From RUG563 sp045590215 (GTDB taxonomy: Bacteria > Bacillota > Clostridia > Christensenellales > Aristaeellaceae), in NCBI GenBank assembly GCA_045590215.1, contig JAZNQO010000035.1:5762-69761 (forward strand): 64,000 nucleotides of DNA, given 5' to 3'. Below the pieces are notes generated by a model. The model did no database searches. It was not told where the DNA came from and worked only from the letters and a program-made list of their open reading frames with translations. Position 1 is the first letter of the stretch, and each line of letters begins with the position of its first letter. Shown here in pieces: positions 53,177 to 61,601 of the stretch. Made by a program: the position numbers and the translations under genes.

Positions 53177-53232
53177 GATGGGGAATGGGGCTTACTCCTC
53201 CCGTTCTTTGGGCTTATGTGCAGAAAAGGAAC

Positions 53233-53424
53233 TTACGCGTTCTTTTCTTCGTCAACAGTGATGACCTGCTTGCCATCGTAATAGCCGCAATTTTTGCAGA
53301 CACGATGAGCCAGCTTCATCTTGTGGCACTGTTTGCATTCCACGATAGCGGGAAGCTGAAGCTTCCAATTGGCACGACGGCTGCGGCCACGAGCCTTGGA
53401 TACTTTTCCTTTGGGCAGAGCCAT
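53233..53424 (-). CDS. rpmF: 50S ribosomal protein L32
   Basis: The 63-residue protein has the L32 start MALPKGKVSKARGRSRRANW and a zinc ribbon (Cys30, Cys33, Cys43, Cys46) with KLAHRVCKNCGYYDGKQV. L32 sits at the large-subunit peptidyl-transferase side. GGAGGTG lies 7 bases before the ATG. It follows the yceD-like gene by 2 bases, the usual pairing in bacteria. Confidence 0.98.
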   Translation of the reverse strand: MALPKGKVSKARGRSRRANWKLQLPAIVECKQCHKMKLAHRVCKNCGYYDGKQVITVDEEKNA

Positions 53425-53426
53425 AA

Positions 53427-53957
53427 TTACACCTCCTGATCCTTTGTCAGCAATTGCTGCAATGCCGAAAAAGGATGCTGGTCGGGCATGTCCTTCTGGC
53501 AAGCATGCGAAGTTTGTTCATCCGGCTGCATTTCGTCAAGCGATGCACATCCGCCTTCACAAGTGAAGCGCATGGGCAATTCCAGCACAGCCAGTGTCAG
53601 CGCCAAGTGGGCCAAGTCCACTTTAGAACCTTCAAATTCAAGGCGCTCGTCATCCTCGTCGTCTAAGGGCTCTTCCTGATGGGGGAAGCGGCCGATGCGG
53701 GTGAAGATTTCGTCAAATTCCACCTCAATGGGGAACAGGACGGGCTTCAGGCACCCAGCGCACGTGCCGTGCGCCGCCGCTGTGAGAAGGCCTGTGATAT
53801 GCAGGTTCTCACCCAGCATGGAAAAATGCCCTTCCAGGAGAACATCCGTAAAGGTAACTTCCTCACCGAAAATCTCCTGCGGGGGGATGCAGTCATTATG
53901 AGCGAAAGGAATTTCCTCGCCCGGGGCACGCAAAGCCCGGGAAACATCCAGCAGCAT
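53427..53957 (-). CDS. yceD: YceD/DUF177-family protein (23S rRNA accumulation)
   Basis: The 176-residue protein belongs to the family found upstream of rpmF. The family is needed for normal 23S rRNA levels in plants and Escherichia coli. The conserved CAGCLKPV-like Cys pair (about 71-74) and CEGGC near 140 could bind metal. FDEIFTRIGRFP and KVDLAHLALTLAVLELPM are typical. I chose ATG 53957 because GGAGGGG lies upstream; a start at 53975 is unlikely. It is the first gene of yceD-rpmF. Confidence 0.88.
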   Translation of the reverse strand: MLLDVSRALRAPGEEIPFAHNDCIPPQEIFGEEVTFTDVLLEGHFSMLGENLHITGLLTAAAHGTCAGCLKPVLFPIEVEFDEIFTRIGRFPHQEEPLDDEDDERLEFEGSKVDLAHLALTLAVLELPMRFTCEGGCASLDEMQPDEQTSHACQKDMPDQHPFSALQQLLTKDQEV

Positions 53958-54118
53958 GCACACCCCTCCAATCATGACCGTGTGATATTATACCTTTTCT
54001 TGCCCTGATTTGTCAATGGGTTTTTGAAACTTTCTTGAGAATTTACAGGCATAAATAAAACGAAACAAAGAAGTATCGGAAATTTCTGTTTACTGTTGTA
54101 AATTTTTATTGGAATGGC

Positions 54119-54148
54119 TTGTTTTTCTTGGTGATTTGTGGTTATAAT
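54119..54148 (+). promoter_or_regulatory. Promoter of the SH3b-repeat gene
   Basis: TTGTTT (54119-54124) and perfect TATAAT (54143-54148) are 18 bases apart. Confidence 0.7.
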
Positions 54149-54209
54149 GAATGTGTCAGAAAAAACGAATGTTATCATTTGCAGGCGATAGAGGAGGTTG
54201 TTTTCTGTT

Positions 54210-55640
54210 ATGAAAAAAATACTTTCCGTGTTATGCGTTTTGGCTTTAGTATTGGCCATGCTGCCGTTTTCTGCCATGGCTGAAAGCAAGGTGACCGGTC
54301 TATGGAATTTCACCAAGGCGGTCTACAACGGCTTAACCTATCCGGCCGCCGCATTTCCTTCCTTGGATATGACGCTGACGGTGGAGGAAGGCAACAGCTT
54401 TTTTATGATCGGCCAGCATCAGGATGCCAGCGGCAGCTATACTTTTGACGATCCCGATTTGCAACTGGACAACAACTGGAAATTCACCCTGAACAATAGC
54501 GATACCCTTTCTTCCCTCTACCAGAACATCATCATGATTCTGGAGCGGGTGGCGCAGGAAGAAACGCCGGAAGAAAATGAGCCTACCGTGCCGCCGCAGG
54601 GGAATGAGCCGGAGGATGACCCTGCCGATAAACCGGAAGAAGATAAGCCCACGGAAGATAAACCCGAAGAAGATAAGCCGGAGGACGATAAGCCCTCTAC
54701 CCCCGGCGTGATTGCCATCAAGGTGGTCAAAACGGGCAATGACGGCGGCCTCGCCCTGCGCACCGAATGCAAGCAGATTAAGAAAACCCTGATCCGCTAT
54801 TACCCAAACGGCACCAAGGTGGACGTACACGCCATTTCCGGCGGATGGGCGTTTGTGACGGTGAACGGCGAAACGGGCTATATGATGGATAAGTTCCTGT
54901 CTACGGTTTGGGAAGCCGAGCCGGAAGAAGATGAACCCACGGAAAAGCCGGAAGATAAGCCTACGGAAGATGAACCGGAAGAAGACAAGCCGACGGAAAA
55001 TGACCCTGCGGACAAGCCGGAAGATGAAAAGCCGGAAGAAGATAAACCCGAAGAGGATAAGCCGGAAGAAGATAAGCCTTCTGCCCCTGTGGTGATGGCC
55101 AAGAAAGTGGTCAGAACGGGTAACAGCGGCGGCTTGGCCTTGCGCACGGCCTGCGACAGAAGCAGCAAAACCCTGATCCGTTTCTATGCAAACGGCACCA
55201 AGGTGGACGTACATGCCATCGAGGACGGCTGGGCTTTGGTGACAGTGAACGGCGAAACGGGCTATATGATGGATAAGTATCTGGCCATGGTGCAGGAAGA
55301 AGAGCCGGAAGAAGATAAACCGACGGAAGAGGAGCCTGCTGGAAAGCCAGAGGATGAAAAGCCGGAAGAAGACAAGCCTGCGGAAGACGAGCCTGCCGAC
55401 AAGCCCGAAGAAAACAAACCCTCCGCCCCTGCCGTGATCGGCACCAAGGTGATTCACACGGGCAATGATGGCGGTTTGGCTCTGCGCACGGCCTGCAACA
55501 GAAGCAGCAAAACCCTGATTGGCTTCTTTGACAACGGCACGGTGGTGTCCATCCACAGCATTAAGGACGGCTGGGCTCATGTGACGGTGAACGGCCAGAC
55601 GGGCTATATGATGGACCGTTATCTGAAAAACGCCGAATAA
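54210..55640 (+). CDS. Secreted protein with three SH3b repeats and acidic linkers
   Basis: The 476-residue protein has a signal peptide (1-25, ending AMA-E) and a unique N-terminal part (about 26-105). Three near-identical bacterial SH3 domains follow at about 167-233, 293-360 and 408-475, each with NGTKVDVHAI..GWA.VTVNG-TGYMMD. Linkers between them are 50-60 residues of Glu, Asp, Lys and Pro in repeats such as EEDKPEED. SH3b domains bind peptidoglycan or peptides. No catalytic domain is present, so it is probably a wall-bound structural or adhesion protein. GGAGG lies 12 bases before ATG 54210. Confidence 0.85.
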   Translation: MKKILSVLCVLALVLAMLPFSAMAESKVTGLWNFTKAVYNGLTYPAAAFPSLDMTLTVEEGNSFFMIGQHQDASGSYTFDDPDLQLDNNWKFTLNNSDTLSSLYQNIIMILERVAQEETPEENEPTVPPQGNEPEDDPADKPEEDKPTEDKPEEDKPEDDKPSTPGVIAIKVVKTGNDGGLALRTECKQIKKTLIRYYPNGTKVDVHAISGGWAFVTVNGETGYMMDKFLSTVWEAEPEEDEPTEKPEDKPTEDEPEEDKPTENDPADKPEDEKPEEDKPEEDKPEEDKPSAPVVMAKKVVRTGNSGGLALRTACDRSSKTLIRFYANGTKVDVHAIEDGWALVTVNGETGYMMDKYLAMVQEEEPEEDKPTEEEPAGKPEDEKPEEDKPAEDEPADKPEENKPSAPAVIGTKVIHTGNDGGLALRTACNRSSKTLIGFFDNGTVVSIHSIKDGWAHVTVNGQTGYMMDRYLKNAE

Positions 55641-55652
55641 AAAGAAATAAAG

Positions 55653-55691
55653 AAAAGATGCTGTTTTCGTGCGGAAGACAGCATCTTTTTT
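55653..55691 (+). terminator. Terminator of the SH3b-repeat gene
   Basis: AAAAGATGCTGT pairs with ACAGCATCTTTT, with TTTTTT after. It may also serve the converging dusB gene. Confidence 0.88.
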
Positions 55692-55692
55692 G

Positions 55693-56640
55693 TTATAGGA
55701 GGGTGGAGAGCAGTTCTTTTACTTCGTCCAAGCTGGCGGCCAAATTCAGCCTGGTGCGCAGCTTGGCCACGCCCCTTTGCCCGGTCACATACCAGCCAAG
55801 ATGCTTGCGCATTTCCAGCATGCCGCTTTTTTCGCCCTTCCATGCAATCATCTGCTCGCAGTGGTGTAGGGCGGTTTCCATGATTTCGGGAAAGGTGGGC
55901 TTTTCATAAGGCTCATGGGAAAAGGCGGCCTTGATTTCCTGGAAAAGCCAAGGATTGCCCAAGGCTCCACGGCCGATGGCAAGGGCATCGCAGCCGGTGA
56001 TTTCAGCGCATTGCAGGGCGGAAGAAGCGTCCCAGATATCGCCGTTGGCGGTGACGGGCACGGAAACGGCCTTGCGAACCTTGGCAATTTCCTCCCAGTT
56101 GGCTTTGCCGGAATACTGCTGCTTTCGGGTGCGGCCATGGATGGTGAGAGCGGCGGCACCGGCATCGGTGACGGCTTTGGCAAAATCCACGGCGTTGATG
56201 GATTCTTCATCCCAGCCGATACGCATCTTTACCGTAACCGGCAAAAGGGAAGCTTTCACGCACCGCCGCACGATTTCCGCCGCCAGTGGAATATCCTTCA
56301 TCAGGGCACTGCCGCTTTGGCCGCCTACCACCTTCTGCGCCGGGCAGCCCATATTGATATCAACAGCGCAAAACAGCCCCATTTCCGAAAGCCGTGCCGC
56401 CGCCGCTTCCATATGCACGGGGTCGGAGCCGAAAATCTGCACGGCAAGAGGGCCTTCGTTTTCCTGCCGTGCCAGCAGGAAGCGATAGGCGTTGCGATCC
56501 TTGGGGGCAGTTAAAAAGCCTTGGGCAGACACCATTTCGGTGGTGGCCAAGTCACAGCCGTGTTCAAAGCAAAGGCCGCGAAACACCTGATCGGTGATTC
56601 CGGCCATGGGGGCAAGGGCAAGATACATAGGATTCCTCAT
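55693..56640 (-). CDS. dusB: tRNA-dihydrouridine synthase
   Basis: The 315-residue FMN enzyme reduces uridine to dihydrouridine in the tRNA D-loop. LAPMAGITDQVFR is the N-terminal FMN-binding motif. INMGCPAQKVVGGQSGSALM carries the catalytic Cys. TVKMRIGWDEE, TIHGRTRKQQYSG and IGRGALGNPWLF complete the Dus signature. The ATG overlaps the stop of the upstream membrane-protein gene by 4 bases (ATGA). Confidence 0.95.
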   Translation of the reverse strand: MRNPMYLALAPMAGITDQVFRGLCFEHGCDLATTEMVSAQGFLTAPKDRNAYRFLLARQENEGPLAVQIFGSDPVHMEAAAARLSEMGLFCAVDINMGCPAQKVVGGQSGSALMKDIPLAAEIVRRCVKASLLPVTVKMRIGWDEESINAVDFAKAVTDAGAAALTIHGRTRKQQYSGKANWEEIAKVRKAVSVPVTANGDIWDASSALQCAEITGCDALAIGRGALGNPWLFQEIKAAFSHEPYEKPTFPEIMETALHHCEQMIAWKGEKSGMLEMRKHLGWYVTGQRGVAKLRTRLNLAASLDEVKELLSTLL

Positions 56641-57170
56641 TCGTTATTGATGTATTGCACGGCGGTCAGGTTTTTGATGCGCCATTGGTTGTTTTCCTTG
56701 GTCAGCAGTACGTTATACTGCACCGTCTGCCATTTGGGCTGATTGGGCAGGGAGAGGCTTTGCGCCGCCTCCCGGACGGAGGCTTTCAGCTTGCCGTCGA
56801 TGCCGGGGATGGATTCGGTGATGGTGGCGGTAGCGGTATCCTCCCACGGCCAGCACCAGAAGGAATTGAGCTGGATGCGATGGTCAATGCCGGTCACGGA
56901 ATAATAATTCCGATAGATGGAGGAGCCGTTTTGCACGTCCAATAGCATGGGGTCTCTTTCCAGATAGGCCGGGGCGAAATAGACGGAAAGGTCGTCCTGA
57001 CTATCCATCAGCACAACCTGTGCCCGCTTTGCCATGCCGTCCTTCATAATAATATAGATATTGGTGGCGTTCATGGAGAAATAAAAGGCAGTGGTAATAA
57101 GCCCCAGCACTATCAGGATGATCAACAGCCGAGACGCAATATACCAAATTAGCCTGCGTAAATACTTCAC
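56637..57170 (-). CDS. Uncharacterised single-pass membrane protein
   Basis: The 177-residue protein starts with a GTG having AAGGAG 8 bases upstream. A single transmembrane helix lies at about 10-33, followed by an extracytoplasmic domain with SQDDLSVYFAPAYLERDP and NSFWCWPWEDTATATITESIPG and a C-terminal NNQWRIKNLTAVQYI. The ending resembles lipoprotein-like domains in which a beta-rich fold ends in WRI-type strands, but I cannot name a family. It is translationally coupled to dusB. Confidence 0.65.
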   Translation of the reverse strand: MKYLRRLIWYIASRLLIILIVLGLITTAFYFSMNATNIYIIMKDGMAKRAQVVLMDSQDDLSVYFAPAYLERDPMLLDVQNGSSIYRNYYSVTGIDHRIQLNSFWCWPWEDTATATITESIPGIDGKLKASVREAAQSLSLPNQPKWQTVQYNVLLTKENNQWRIKNLTAVQYINNE

Positions 57171-57313
57171 GGAACATGCTCCTTCTAAAACCTGCGCAAA
57201 AATGCACATCATCAGTATACCACGAATGCCGCCAAAACGAAAGGGGCGGCGGCGCACTTGCACAAAAAAGAAACGAAAGAGAAGCGCGATTTCATCCCTT
57301 AAAAGGAATAAGG

Positions 57314-57343
57314 TTGAATAGCGGCAGGGGAATGTGCTATAAT
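57314..57343 (+). promoter_or_regulatory. Promoter of murG
   Basis: TTGAAT (57314-57319) and TATAAT (57338-57343) are 18 bases apart, with TGC before the -10. Confidence 0.75.
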
Positions 57344-57381
57344 GAAAAGGTAAGAAATGTTAAAGGAGGCGCGGACGAAAA

Positions 57382-58446
57382 GTGAAGCGCATTGTGTTAA
57401 CCGGCGGCGGCACCGCAGGGCATGTGACCCCCCATCTGGCCGTTTTGCCGCATTTGAAGGAAAAGGGCTATGAGGTGCACTACATCGGCACCAAAAACGG
57501 CATTGAACAGCAGATGATGGGAGGGCTGGAGGGCGTTTCCTATCATGCCGTGCAAAGCGGCAAGCTGCGCCGGTATTTTGACTGGAAAAACTTTACCGAC
57601 CCCTTCCGGGTGATTGCCGGGGCGTTTCAAAGTGCCCATCTGATTGGCAAAATCAAGCCGGACGTGTGCTTTTCCAAGGGCGGCTTTGTTTCTGTGCCCG
57701 TGGTGATTGGGGCATGGCTGCATGGAGTGCCGGTACTTTGCCATGAGAGCGATTTGACCCCCGGCCTTGCCAATAAAATTGCGGCGAAATTTGCCAAGAA
57801 GGTGGCGACTACCTTCCCTGAATGTGCCGAAGCGTTGGGGAAGAAGGGCGTCTTTACCGGCACACCGCTGCGTCCGGAACTCTTCAGCGGCAAACGGGAG
57901 GACGGCCTTGCCCTGTGCGGCTTTTCCGGGGAAAAGCCGGTTCTGATGATGATGGGCGGCAGCCTGGGGGCTCAAAAGGTGAATCAGGCCCTTCGGGAAG
58001 CCTTGCCCAAGCTCCTTGAAAAAATGGACGTGGTGCATATCACCGGCAAGGGCAATCTGGACGAAAGCCTGATGACGCTGCCCGGCTATAAGCAATTTGC
58101 GTTTATCAGCGAAGAGCTGCCTTCTGTTTTTGCCTGTGCGGATTATGTTTTGTCCCGTGCCGGCAGCAATGCCCTATGCGAATTTCAGGCTCTGAAAAAG
58201 CCCATGCTGCTGGTTCCCTATCCCAAGGGGGCCAGCCGGGGCGACCAGATTCTGAACGCTGCCAGCTATGAAAAACGGGGGCTTAGCCATGTGCTGCCCC
58301 AGGAAAAAATGACGGCGGAAACGCTGTATCAGGCCATTGAAAGGATGACGGCGGAAAAGGATACCCTGATCCGCAATCTGGAGAGCGCACCCCCAGCCGA
58401 CGGAACGGAAAAAATACTCAAATTCATCGAAGAAATCCAGAAATAA
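57382..58446 (+). CDS. murG: UDP-N-acetylglucosamine transferase MurG
   Basis: The 354-residue GT28 enzyme adds GlcNAc to lipid I to form lipid II on the inner membrane face. The N-terminal glycine loop GGGTAGHVTPHLAV, the HESDLTPGLANKIA motif and the C-terminal SRAGSNALCEFQALKKPMLLVPYP (UDP-GlcNAc site) are all present. The start is GTG 57382; GGAGG is about 13 bases upstream. It is monocistronic here, not in a dcw cluster, with its own promoter and terminator. Confidence 0.95.
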   Translation: MKRIVLTGGGTAGHVTPHLAVLPHLKEKGYEVHYIGTKNGIEQQMMGGLEGVSYHAVQSGKLRRYFDWKNFTDPFRVIAGAFQSAHLIGKIKPDVCFSKGGFVSVPVVIGAWLHGVPVLCHESDLTPGLANKIAAKFAKKVATTFPECAEALGKKGVFTGTPLRPELFSGKREDGLALCGFSGEKPVLMMMGGSLGAQKVNQALREALPKLLEKMDVVHITGKGNLDESLMTLPGYKQFAFISEELPSVFACADYVLSRAGSNALCEFQALKKPMLLVPYPKGASRGDQILNAASYEKRGLSHVLPQEKMTAETLYQAIERMTAEKDTLIRNLESAPPADGTEKILKFIEEIQK

Positions 58447-58452
58447 AACTAA

Positions 58453-58489
58453 TCCCTCCGCAGGAAAAAATCTGCGGAGGGACTTTTTT
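58453..58489. terminator. Terminator between murG and htpG
   Basis: TCCCTCCGCAG (58453-58463) pairs with CTGCGGAGGGA (58472-58482); the T-run follows on the plus strand. It lies between converging genes. Confidence 0.9.
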
Positions 58490-58504
58490 GCGTGTTTTAT
58501 GGCT

Positions 58505-60367
58505 TTACACGATGTCCGAAAGCCGGGCAATCAGCTGATTGGAGCGTGCGATGAAGGCCTGCAAATCCTTGGCTTCCAAGGGACGGGAGGAAAGCCGGGC
58601 AATGTCAAAGAGCTGTTTGCAGATGAGGTGCGCCGTTTCTTCGTCTTCCATGGCGGACAGGGAACGGATGGTGGGGCAGAGGCGATTGAGGATCAGGGTG
58701 TACTGGGCAGGGAACGCAAATTCCTGGCCGTACATGACGCTCATTTCCTTATAGCGGCGCATCTGTTCGTCTTCCGTCAGCATCAGCGGCAGGTCGTGAT
58801 CGGAGAGGGCTTCCAGCTTCACCGTCAGGGTATCATCGGAAAGAGCGGCTTTGAACAGCGTTTCCAGCTGCTTTTCGTCCAAGTCCTTGCCCTCTTCCGT
58901 TTCTTCTGTCAGGCCGGACACATCCGCATCCACCCGGATGAACCGGCTTTCGTTCATGCCGCCGGAAAATTCCATGAAGCTCATGAAGTTCATATCGATG
59001 AGGGTGTCCATCACCACCACGTCCATGCCCTGCTTCCGGTAAAGTGCCACGGCAGCGGCCTGGCGGTCAGCCTCCGTTGTGTAGAAAATTTTCTTTTCGG
59101 TTTTGCCTTCGTTCCGAGCCTTGTATTCGTCCATGGTGAGGTATTCGTTTTCTGTGGTTTTGAAGAGGATGCTGCCCTTCACCATGTCAAAGAACTTGGC
59201 ATCTTTAATGCAGCCGTACTTCACGAAGGGATGGATATCGTCCCAGTAGGTTTCGTAAAGCTTGCGCTCGGTGTTGAATAGGCCGTTCAGCTTGTCCGCC
59301 ACCTTTTTGGTGATATGGGCGGAGAGCTTTTTCACATAGCCGTCGTTTTGCAGGAAGGAACGGGAAACGTTCAGGGGCAGATCGGGGCAGTCAATCACGC
59401 CCTTGAGCAGCATCAAAAATTCGGGAATCACTTCCTTGATGTTATCCGCCACGAACACTTGCCGGTTAAAGAGCTTGATCTGCCCTTCCTGACCGCCGAA
59501 ATCCTTCTTGATCCGGGGGAAATAGAGGATGCCTTTGAGGTTGAAGGGATAATCCACATTCAGATGCACCCAGAACAGCGGCTCTTCAAAGGTGTGGAAT
59601 ACTTTGCGGTAGGTTTCCTGATATTCTTCTTCGGTGCAATCCTTGGGGCTCTTCAGCCACAGGGGATTCACATCGTTGATGGGCTTCTTTTCGGCCTTTT
59701 CGCCGTGGTCTTTGCAGTCTTCGCAGTCGCAATTTTCTGCGTGGGCTTCTTCCTTTTCGTTCAGGTTCACGAGGTAAATGGGCGTAGCCATGAAGCCGCA
59801 ATAGCGGTCCAGCACCTGCTGCACCCGGAAGGCTTCGCAGAATTCCTTTTCTTCTTCTGTGATGTGCAGCGTAATGGTGGTGCCACGGGCGGTACGGGAG
59901 CCTGTTTGCATGGTGAAAGCCATGCCGTCTTCGCTCTGCCAGAGAACGGGCTGAGCATTTTCCTGATAAGAGAGGGTGTCGATGGTGACAAGGTCAGAAG
60001 CCATGAAAGCCGAATAAAAGCCCAGCCCGAAATGGCCGATGATGCCGCCCTTTTCTTCGCCGGTATAGTTTTTCAGAAATTCTTCGGCACTGGAAAAAGC
60101 CACCTGATTGATGTATTTTTCTACTTCTTCTGCGGTCATGCCGATGCCGTTATCGGTGAAGGTGAGGGTGCGGTTTTCGGTGTCCACGGTGACGGTGACC
60201 CGCAAATCTTCTCCGGTTTCGCCCTTGAGCATCTTATATTTGGTGATGGCGTCGCAGCCGTTGCTCACCAGTTCCCGGATGAAAATATCCTTATCGGAAT
60301 AGAGCCAGCGTTTGATGACCGGCATAATATTTTGCGCATGAATGGAGATATTGCCTTTGGTTTCCAT
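58505..60367 (-). CDS. htpG: Chaperone protein HtpG (Hsp90)
   Basis: The 620-residue bacterial Hsp90 is an ATP-dependent cytosolic chaperone. The N-terminal GHKL ATPase has RELVSNGCDAITK (in place of the usual N-A-x-D-A), LTFTDNGIGMTAEEV and GHFGLGFYSAFM motifs. The middle domain has LFNRQVFVADNIKEVIPEFL, and the C-terminal dimerisation domain follows. A Cys/His-containing acidic insert (about 190-215) lies within the N-M linker. It is preceded by a promoter and a CIRCE element, so HrcA control is likely. Confidence 0.95.
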   Translation of the reverse strand: METKGNISIHAQNIMPVIKRWLYSDKDIFIRELVSNGCDAITKYKMLKGETGEDLRVTVTVDTENRTLTFTDNGIGMTAEEVEKYINQVAFSSAEEFLKNYTGEEKGGIIGHFGLGFYSAFMASDLVTIDTLSYQENAQPVLWQSEDGMAFTMQTGSRTARGTTITLHITEEEKEFCEAFRVQQVLDRYCGFMATPIYLVNLNEKEEAHAENCDCEDCKDHGEKAEKKPINDVNPLWLKSPKDCTEEEYQETYRKVFHTFEEPLFWVHLNVDYPFNLKGILYFPRIKKDFGGQEGQIKLFNRQVFVADNIKEVIPEFLMLLKGVIDCPDLPLNVSRSFLQNDGYVKKLSAHITKKVADKLNGLFNTERKLYETYWDDIHPFVKYGCIKDAKFFDMVKGSILFKTTENEYLTMDEYKARNEGKTEKKIFYTTEADRQAAAVALYRKQGMDVVVMDTLIDMNFMSFMEFSGGMNESRFIRVDADVSGLTEETEEGKDLDEKQLETLFKAALSDDTLTVKLEALSDHDLPLMLTEDEQMRRYKEMSVMYGQEFAFPAQYTLILNRLCPTIRSLSAMEDEETAHLICKQLFDIARLSSRPLEAKDLQAFIARSNQLIARLSDIV

Positions 60368-60421
60368 GAGATGATACGCCTCCGTTGGTTAATAATCAGG
60401 CAGGGATCCCCCTGCAAATGT

Positions 60422-60450
60422 AGTATAGCACGGTTATATGGAAAAAGCAA
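60422..60450 (-). promoter_or_regulatory. Promoter of htpG
   Basis: On the minus strand TTGCTT (60450-60445) and TATACT (60427-60422) are 17 bases apart; TGC precedes the -10. It ends about 55 bases from the ATG. Confidence 0.75.
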
Positions 60451-60457
60451 CACTAAA

Positions 60458-60484
60458 TTAGCACTCTTGCATTGAGAGTGCTAA
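60458..60484. promoter_or_regulatory. Perfect CIRCE element (HrcA operator)
   Basis: TTAGCACTC (60458-60466), nine bases, GAGTGCTAA (60476-60484): an exact 9-9-9 CIRCE. It sits just upstream of the htpG -35 box and 20 bases past the stop of the serine hydrolase gene. Confidence 0.97.
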
Positions 60485-60505
60485 TTCTGCCACAATTTGC
60501 GGTTT

Positions 60506-61597
60506 TTACAGGGATAAGGCTTCGTAGACGCCGTCCCGGATGGGGGCGTGGGACATATCTTGCACGCCCGTCCAGCCCAGCACCTGCATGGTGAAAGCAA
60601 TGGAGAGGCTGCTGGCCTGATCGCACAGCGCATAGCACCCACCAGCACCGTCCCAGCCAAATTCGCCAACGGGAGACTTTTGCCCGTGGCGGTTGTCCAC
60701 CATGGTGCGCACCCCCAGCCCATAGCCGTAGCCGATGCCGGAAGAGCACCAGAAGGACGGGTCTTCGGCGATTTTCGTCAGCTGCTCCGTGCGCATCAGG
60801 CGAATGGTTTCGTCCTGCAAAAGCCGGTAGCCGTCTTTGCTTTTGCCGCAGGCCAGGGCGTCCAAGAAGGAAGAGAAATCGTCTAGCGTGCTCACAATGC
60901 CGGCACCGCCGGAATGGTAATGGGGAGCCAAGCGATAATCGCAGGTGAGGGGATGGGGGCAAATGATGTGCTTATCCCAGTCATAGGCGTATTGGGGAGC
61001 CATCCGGCCATTCGCTTCAAAGGAAGTGTTCGCCATGCCAAGGGGCGAAAAGATTTCCTTTTCCAAATAATCCGCAAAGGGGATGCCGGAAATCACCTCG
61101 ATCACAGCTCCCAGCACATCGTGGCACAGGCTGTATTGCCATCTTTTGCCGGGGGAGAAGGAAAGAGCCTTTTTCGGGAAAGCGGAAACGATATCGAAAG
61201 TCGTAGCATTCTCCTTTTTGGCGGCTTCCAAAATGGCCGGAGCGGCAAGGTCGTAATCCAGCCCGGCGGTCATGGTGAAAAGATGATGGAGGGTTATTTC
61301 TCTTTCGGGAGGGCAGGGAACGCTATCTTTTTCAATAAATACATTCTTAAATGAAGGAATATATTTGGAAACGGGGTCTGAAAGGCTGGCCTTGCCCTGC
61401 TCGATCAGCCGCAGCATGGCTGTACAGGTTATCACCTTTGTGCAGGAATAGAGGAAGAAACGGCTGTCAAAATCCACCGTGCCTTTGGACAGCCGCAGCA
61501 GCGTTTCGTGATGCCTTTTCACTTCCACCTGACAAAAGGGGATGCCGAGGGTCAGGATGTGGTTCAGCCATGCTTCCACTTTAGAAAAATCGTACAT
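60506..61597 (-). CDS. Serine hydrolase of the beta-lactamase (class C)/esterase family
   Basis: This 363-residue penicillin-binding-like hydrolase has the SxxK motif Ser-Cys-Thr-Lys in FLYSCTKVITCT (about 50-60). The second motif is YSLCHDVLG in place of YxN. A C-terminal GWDGAGGC corresponds to the third motif. No signal peptide is seen, so it is probably cytoplasmic; such proteins are often esterases or peptidases rather than beta-lactamases. ATG 61597 has GGGAG 8 bases upstream. It lies 4 bases after the alpha/beta hydrolase gene. Confidence 0.85.
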   Translation of the reverse strand: MYDFSKVEAWLNHILTLGIPFCQVEVKRHHETLLRLSKGTVDFDSRFFLYSCTKVITCTAMLRLIEQGKASLSDPVSKYIPSFKNVFIEKDSVPCPPEREITLHHLFTMTAGLDYDLAAPAILEAAKKENATTFDIVSAFPKKALSFSPGKRWQYSLCHDVLGAVIEVISGIPFADYLEKEIFSPLGMANTSFEANGRMAPQYAYDWDKHIICPHPLTCDYRLAPHYHSGGAGIVSTLDDFSSFLDALACGKSKDGYRLLQDETIRLMRTEQLTKIAEDPSFWCSSGIGYGYGLGVRTMVDNRHGQKSPVGEFGWDGAGGCYALCDQASSLSIAFTMQVLGWTGVQDMSHAPIRDGVYEALSL

Positions 61598-61601
61598 TTG
61601 C

